Source: Notolepis coatsorum
Taxonomy: Eukaryota > Chordata > Actinopteri > Aulopiformes > Paralepididae
Direction of reading: 5' to 3'
DNA: 64,000 bases
NCBI GenBank assembly: GCA_963971535.1
Contig: OZ020592.1
Coordinates: 121,929,784 to 121,993,783 of the forward strand
Under the pieces are notes generated by a model. That model was not told the origin of the DNA, did not search any database, and worked only from the letters and a program-made list of their open reading frames with translations. Below, in pieces: positions 59,141-64,000 of this stretch (its first letter is position 1; each line of letters begins with the position of its first letter). A program made the position numbers and the translations under genes.

Positions 59141-60395
59141 AAGCACGTTCAACAGAATAGCATCAAGCTAACGGCTGCTCCAACCGTTCGGGTGCTATTG
59201 CTTCCGCTCGCGAGACGCCGATCTAACGACGCACGCGATCAGAAGCGAGCTCCCGGCGGCGCGCGAGAAGCCAAGCTACCCCGCGCCAGGCCACTGACCG
59301 GCTAACCGTAAGCCATGAACATGTAAACAATGACATAACACTCACCCAGACAGGCCGCCGTTCTGAACCCCTCCTCACTTTTTAAGAGAAAAGAGAAAAC
59401 AAGACGTCAACACCGCTTCACAACGGTGACATTACCACGTCCGGCGGAATCAGCACAGTACCAACTGGCCTGTATAGCTGACTTTGAACATGAATCTGCC
59501 GCTATCGCACATTACATGCACATATCCCCTCGTGAAGGAATACTCTCATTTGGATATGAAAGATGGGGTCTTAACACGGTGACAGAGAGAATCCACTCGT
59601 CCAGAACACACAGGGATCACCAGTGTCAATGGTCGCGGCCCACTAGTTAAAACTACAATGGTCGCCAGACCAAGGCCTTCTGTCGCCTAGGCGGCTAAAC
59701 AAAGGACCCTAGCCTGGGGCCGGTTTCCATAAACTTTGTCAAGTAGCCCCCATAGCACTAACAGACAAGTGGAGCCCGCCAGCAAACACTACTCACCCAA
59801 CCTGGAACGCACCGCTCCTCACAACAGCGGCATGTCCGACAGTTCAGCTGAGGCCTGACAGGTTTCACCCCAACAAACACAGCAAGGAACTGCAGTTGAG
59901 AAGCATGCAGCGGCGTGCTCCCAATACGAAAACCGGTGGAGGGTTTTTAGAATGATCATCATCTTCTAGACACTCCAGTACGAAGACAATATCGCCGTAT
60001 TTTCTCGAAAATAGTGAGAGAGAAAATAAAGATATGATGTCAACGTATCCTTGTTTCCCAAGCTGTTCCTAATCCAATTTCTTCCATCATGGTGTCAAGT
60101 GTGGGGATCTACCGAGGCACCTCTTCCTTGTGGTGAAAGCGAGAAGGAGGAGAGCAGGTGACCACACACCTGCTTATGAAGGTAAGCTGATGAGGGGTGT
60201 GGTCAGACTAATACTGGTATTAGAGGTACATTTGTGGTTTATTCAGTACGCGTGCACGTACGCGAGATAGTGCAGTAGCGATGCCAAGCTAAGCCACTAA
60301 CGATACAGAACCGCGCGAGCGCGGTTGTCCACGGCGCTGAAATAGCACTTGCGGTACGTGGTGAGCTACTGGAGCTCCCCTGGATGTGCACTGTT

Positions 60396-61240
60396 AATTA
60401 ATGCTTGTATATCTAATTTTATGTTGTCATGTTTATGTTTGTGTTTGTTTAAAAAATAATAAAAAAAAATATATAAAAAAAAAATATATAACTATTATTT
60501 TATATACATATATTTTTTTTTTATATAAAATATATATATTATATAATTATACTTGTAGTTGTATTATCTGCGAGACATCGCCACCACGCAACAAGTTAAA
60601 ATGCTCGCTATCTCCACTGTCTGTGTGTATACTCTGCTTTGATCAAATCACATTCAGCATGCCCTCAGCAGGGTATATCTGCGGCTCTGCAGATATACCC
60701 TACTCCCTCAGCTAGCCCCGTTTGTGACTGCGATGCAAGCCGGGGCTCGAATACGCATCGAATCAATGTTATAAGACATTGATATCAGGAGCTATCTGTA
60801 GCTACTGCTAGCCGGCTAGATAACGTTAAGACAACGCCTCAGTGAACTATTTAGTTTACTGGACATTCCATATAGAGCTAACATGAGCTAACGTTGGCTA
60901 ACGAGTCAACGGAGGTAACTTATCATGCACTCGACTATTGCTGGAGCATTTGTTGATATCAGCAGCTATCAGTAGCTAGCCAGCTAGATAACGTTAGACA
61001 ATGCCTCATATTAAAACTAAATTAAACTAAAAGTGAATAGTTGACTGGGTCATTTTGTAACGGTAGCTAATGTTAGCTCACGGAGGTCCCACTAGACTAG
61101 ACTAGACTAGACCCGTGTTTACACGGGTGTGGGAGGGGCAGGAGGAGGAGGAGGGGCCTGCAGGCAGCTCTGTGTGTCTGAGAGAGAGAGCGAGTGAGAT
61201 CTCCGGTAAGAATTGGATCATGTTTTTCGATCGGTTTTAA
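60396..61240. other. Right part of the outer hAT-like element
   Basis: AT-rich run at 60450-60550, then the perfect palindrome gggtatatctgc...gcagataccc-type at 60670-60703, and several aacgttagctaa motifs. No gene seen. Confidence 0.5.
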
Positions 61241-61424
61241 CGATCTGCGAAAATAAAGCATTATCACCGATCACCAATCTCATATTTATACTGAATATCG
61301 GCCGATACCGATCGCTGGCCGATCGATCGGGGCATTCCTAGTTTACGTGAGTGTTTGTGTGCATGCACACGTGTGGTTTTGGAGATATATAATGTGTGAG
61401 ATCAGTTGTAGGGTGAGATGTTTT

Positions 61425-61578
61425 CCTGTATAAATGAATGAATGAAAATTGTATTAACAGATTGTAGAATGGGTACAATACAGTACGGCTCAATACACAC
61501 AATTGTTAAGGGGATGCAGACCAGAGAAAGACTTTTGTCTTGTTTACATCAGGGTCCCCCATTTTCAATTCATAATGA
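61425..61578 (-). repeat. LINE-A 3' end fragment
   Basis: gaatgaatgaa tail, then the reverse of gcaatctgttaat to atgaattgaaaatggggg. Confidence 0.9.
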
Positions 61579-61612
61579 ATTGTAAGTAAGGGTGCAATTA
61601 GCACTGTGCAAT

Positions 61613-61736
61613 CCATTCTTTGTGGATCTAGCCCACAGACACCACCTCCATACTGATTCCTATCCTTCCCTTCGATTTCTATCTCTGGATCCTGTACAGA
61701 TGCATCTAGTTTAGTTTCTGAGAAGCACATTGTCAC
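61613..61736 (-). pseudogene. LINE-A endonuclease fragment
   Basis: Minus strand reads MCFSETKLDASVQDPEIEIE and KDRNQYGGGVC, the SET.LD and GGGVC parts of the apurinic-type LINE endonuclease. It faces away from the RT fragments that follow, as after a 5' inversion during insertion. Confidence 0.75.
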
Positions 61737-62376
61737 AAGGAAAGATGAAATTACCTACCTGGGTTCCATCCTAGAGGCTAATCTCTCCTGTGACAAAATG
61801 GCATCCAATGTAATAAAAAAAGTCAACCAACGAACTCGATTCTTGTACCGGATCTCCTCTCTGGTAAACAAGAATACCCTGAAGACTCTGGCAGGAGCAC
61901 TCATTCAGGGGTACTACGACTATGCTTGCACCTCATGGTACCAAAGCACCTCAAAGGCGCTAAAAACAAAATTACAAACATCTCAAAACAAACTGGTCAG
62001 ACTACTGCTTGACCTTACTCCTAGAACCCACCTCACCCCTGCCCACTTTGACAACCTAGGATGGCTTAGAGTAGACGACAGAGTACAGCAACTTGCAATG
62101 GGCCTGGTCTACAAGATACACTACACGACCAAGGTACCCATGTACATGTCAAAATACTTCCCAAAGGTCAGTGAATACCACGATCACAACACCAGAGGGA
62201 GCTCCACAAATCATGTTAAACCCAGATTCGGCTCAAATAAGGGACTAAACACGTTTCGCAATTATGCCACATCAATGTGGAACGCCCTACCCAAAGCTGT
62301 AAAGGAATGTGGATCACTACCCACTTTCAAAACCTCTCTCAAGGGACACCTACGGGAGACTGCAATTCAAGGGTAA
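61732..62376 (+). pseudogene. LINE-A RT C-terminal fragment
   Basis: DEITYLGSILEANLSCDKMA ... LRETAIQG stop. The same sequence restarts at 63794, so two LINE-A pieces lie head to tail, the junction being near 62369. Confidence 0.9.
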
Positions 62377-64000
62377 AAAATCGCGCTGAGCCGTGGATGC
62401 ACTCCGAAATACTGGCCGCTATGAAAACCAGAGACAAAAAATGCTCTGAGTTTCGTAAAAGTCAGTCAAAGCTTACTAAAAGCACGAGCAGTGAACTCCA
62501 AGCCCACGTGACTGAACTCAAACTAGAAAGAAACAGACTAAGAAACGACGTAAACTCCATGATCAAAACTGCAAAAAAGAATTTCATCAATGACAAAACT
62601 GAGGAAAACAAAAACAAACCACGTGAACTTTGGAAATTACTCAATAATCAACTAGGATGCAGTAAAAAACTTAAAACCAGATTCTCAAACATAAACATAA
62701 AAACTGACAACACGCTCATCACAGACAAGCTGGATGTAGCCAATTACTTAAACATTTTCTTCACAAACATAGCCACAACACTGGTAAACAAACTACCCTC
62801 CCACTCAGGGCTTTATGGGGTAGAACACATAGTAGCTTTCTACAAAAACCTAGGGGTCCGCAAGGACGACTTCAAGCTGGAAATGGTAACAACAGATGAG
62901 GTACTCAATAAACTGAGCGCCCTCCAACCTAACAAGGCCACTGGCCATGACAACATCCCCTCCAAATTCCTCAGAGACTCAGCAGCCGCCATCACACCAA
63001 TCATCACACACATAATAAACCTCTCCATAAAACAGGGACACGTCCCCAAGGACTTCAAAATTGCGAGGGTGACCCCTCTGCACAAAAAGGGCAGCAAATT
63101 AGACCCAGGCAACTACCGCCCTGTTTCTATTCTCACCTCCATCTCGAAAGTCATGGAAAAAATAGTCTACGAACAGGTCGAAAAGTACCTAGCGGAAAAA
63201 AATCTAATCTACGAATTCCAATCTGGCTTCAGAACATCCCACTCCACTGACACATGCCTTCTCTATTTGAATGACCACATCAAACAAGAGGTGGACGCAG
63301 GCAAATACTGCGGCATGGTCATGCTGGACCTACAAAAGGCCTTTGACACGGTCAATCACTCCATTCTGATTGACAAGCTAAAAGCAATTGGTTTTGATAG
63401 TCTATCAGTGAGCTGGATGCAATCCTACCTTGAGGGGAGGGAACAGATGGTGGAGGTAAACGGTACCCTATCCCCCCCCCTCACAGTGAGCTGTGGTGTT
63501 CCACAAGGAAGCATACTAGGACCGCTACTGTTCCTAATTTATGCAAATGACATGTCGTCAGCTTGTGACTGCAACTTGTTCCTGTTTGCGGACGACTCAG
63601 CCCTGCTGGTCTCTGACAAGAACAAGTTACAGGTTGAAAAAACCCTCAGCTCGGAACTAGGCAGAATCTGCATATGGCTCGCTGATAACAAACTATCATT
63701 ACACATGGGCAAAACAGAGTCCATTCTCTTCGGTTCAAATAACAAACTCAGCAAGACCGACGGCTTCTCAGTTACAGTGGGTGACAATATTGTCACAAGG
63801 AAAGATGAAATTACCTACCTGGGGTCCATCCTAGAGGCTAATCTCTCCTGTGACAAAATGGCATCCAATGTAATAAAAAAAGTCAACCAACGAACTCGAT
63901 TCTTGTACCGGATCTCCTCTCTGGTAAACAAGAACACCCTGAAGACTCTGGCAGGAGCACTCATTCAGGGGTACTACGACTATGCTTGCACCTCATGGTA
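62373..64000 (+). CDS. LINE-A reverse transcriptase ORF, open to the window end
   Basis: Non-LTR retrotransposon polymerase; about 540 codons without a stop, first Met at 62397. Motifs: linker NRAEPWMHSEILAAMKTRD, GHDNIPSKFL, GNYRPVSILTSISKVMEKI, MLDLQKAFDTVNHSI (catalytic Asp), CGVPQGSILGPLLFLIYAND, LFADDSALL (catalytic Asp pair), HMGKTESILFG, EITYLGSILEANLSC. The endonuclease half is absent and the 3' end lies beyond 64000. Intact over this length, so the copy is probably young. Clade: Jockey/I-type supergroup, not settled by eye. Confidence 0.9.

Larger units (their letters stand above)
55003..60305. mobile_element. 5.3 kb element with inverted ends and 5S-like sequences
   Basis: The right end (60125-60305) is the reverse complement of two left blocks: ttctgtatcgttagtggctt at 55294-55334 and cgtacgtgcacgcgtactga ... 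ctgctctcctcc at 55073-55192. Outer bases suggest a 3-bp duplication ctg. It is GC-richer than its surroundings. No transposase or RT was recognised in six frames. It carries two 5S-like sequences, a 26-C run (about 57894-57919) and a CpG-rich patch at 59140-59300. Confidence 0.7.
54824..60381 (-). mobile_element. Second tRNA-derived SINE family, split by a large insert
   Basis: 14-bp TSD ggatgtgcactgtt at 54810-54823 and 60382-60395, with the poly-A tail as T13 at 54824-54835. SINE parts are 54824-55002 and 60306-60381. On minus, the head (ctccagtagctcaccacg) and box B (gcgttcgaatcccgg) sit on opposite sides of the insert. Confidence 0.82.
54439..61340. mobile_element. hAT-like element holding a SINE and a 5.3 kb insert
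   Basis: Ends TAGGGATGCCCCGATCACG and its counterpart gatcggggcattccta, with subterminal atcggtcgataccgatc at both ends. The flanking octamers do not match, so the pairing rests on the terminal repeats. A reverse ORF here has no known domain. Confidence 0.7.

Noticed and set aside
54439-61340. 8-bp TSD for the outer hAT-like element of intron 10
   Set aside because: The octamers agtatggc and gtttacgt do not match; only the terminal repeats support the pairing.

Overview
The window is a piece of a teleost fish genome. It carries one recognisable host gene on the plus strand, an orthologue of ERCC6L2 (a SNF2-family DNA translocase), seen as ten consecutive coding exons between 6766 and 54343. 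The exons supply 523 codons, join with consistent phases and GT..AG borders, and run from a Tudor-like N-terminal module through the first RecA lobe (Walker A, DEAH, motif III) to the start of the second lobe. The true first exon lies upstream of the window and the rest of the helicase core lies downstream. The organism call rests on the mix of intronless spacing, hAT and piggyBac transposons, L2-type LINEs, tRNA-derived SINEs and long CA, CT and ATCT microsatellites; the species cannot be named from this alone.

About 97% of the window is intron or upstream sequence, and most of that is transposon. Region 1-6765 (upstream intron) holds fragments of one LINE family (here LINE-A), a palindromic MITE, microsatellites, and a non-autonomous piggyBac element (4005-6622) that itself contains a hAT and a SINE. 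Intron 1 (7212-32643) is a nest: an L2-type LINE tail is split by hATs, one of which (10071-26054) contains a 14.3 kb piggyBac (TTAA at 11514 and 25851) whose six-exon transposase gene is in turn broken by a hAT, two LINEs and an inverted-repeat block. Introns 2-6 hold CA and TA repeats, a Harbinger-like fragment, several hATs, two SINEs and a second copy of the 4005-6622 piggyBac family in the opposite direction. Introns 6 and 7 end in tandem repeats that touch the splice acceptors of exons 7 and 8. Intron 10 (from 54344, not closed in the window) holds a hAT-like element with a SINE inside it, and in that SINE a 5.3 kb GC-richer element with inverted ends that contains two 5S-rRNA-like sequences. 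The window ends in a LINE-A copy with an open reverse-transcriptase frame.

No new defence or metabolic system is evident. The points most worth a second look are: (1) twelve extra copies of the exon 7 splice acceptor, each with polypyrimidine tract, AG and the first 20 exon bases, directly upstream of the real one; by my reading every decoy would give a premature stop; (2) a hAT-like element whose first base sits at intron position +2 of the exon 7 donor; (3) the 5S-bearing element in intron 10; (4) the nested transposon stack of intron 1 with a reconstructable piggyBac gene. Element boundaries below were set by eye from terminal repeats and target-site duplications (TSDs).
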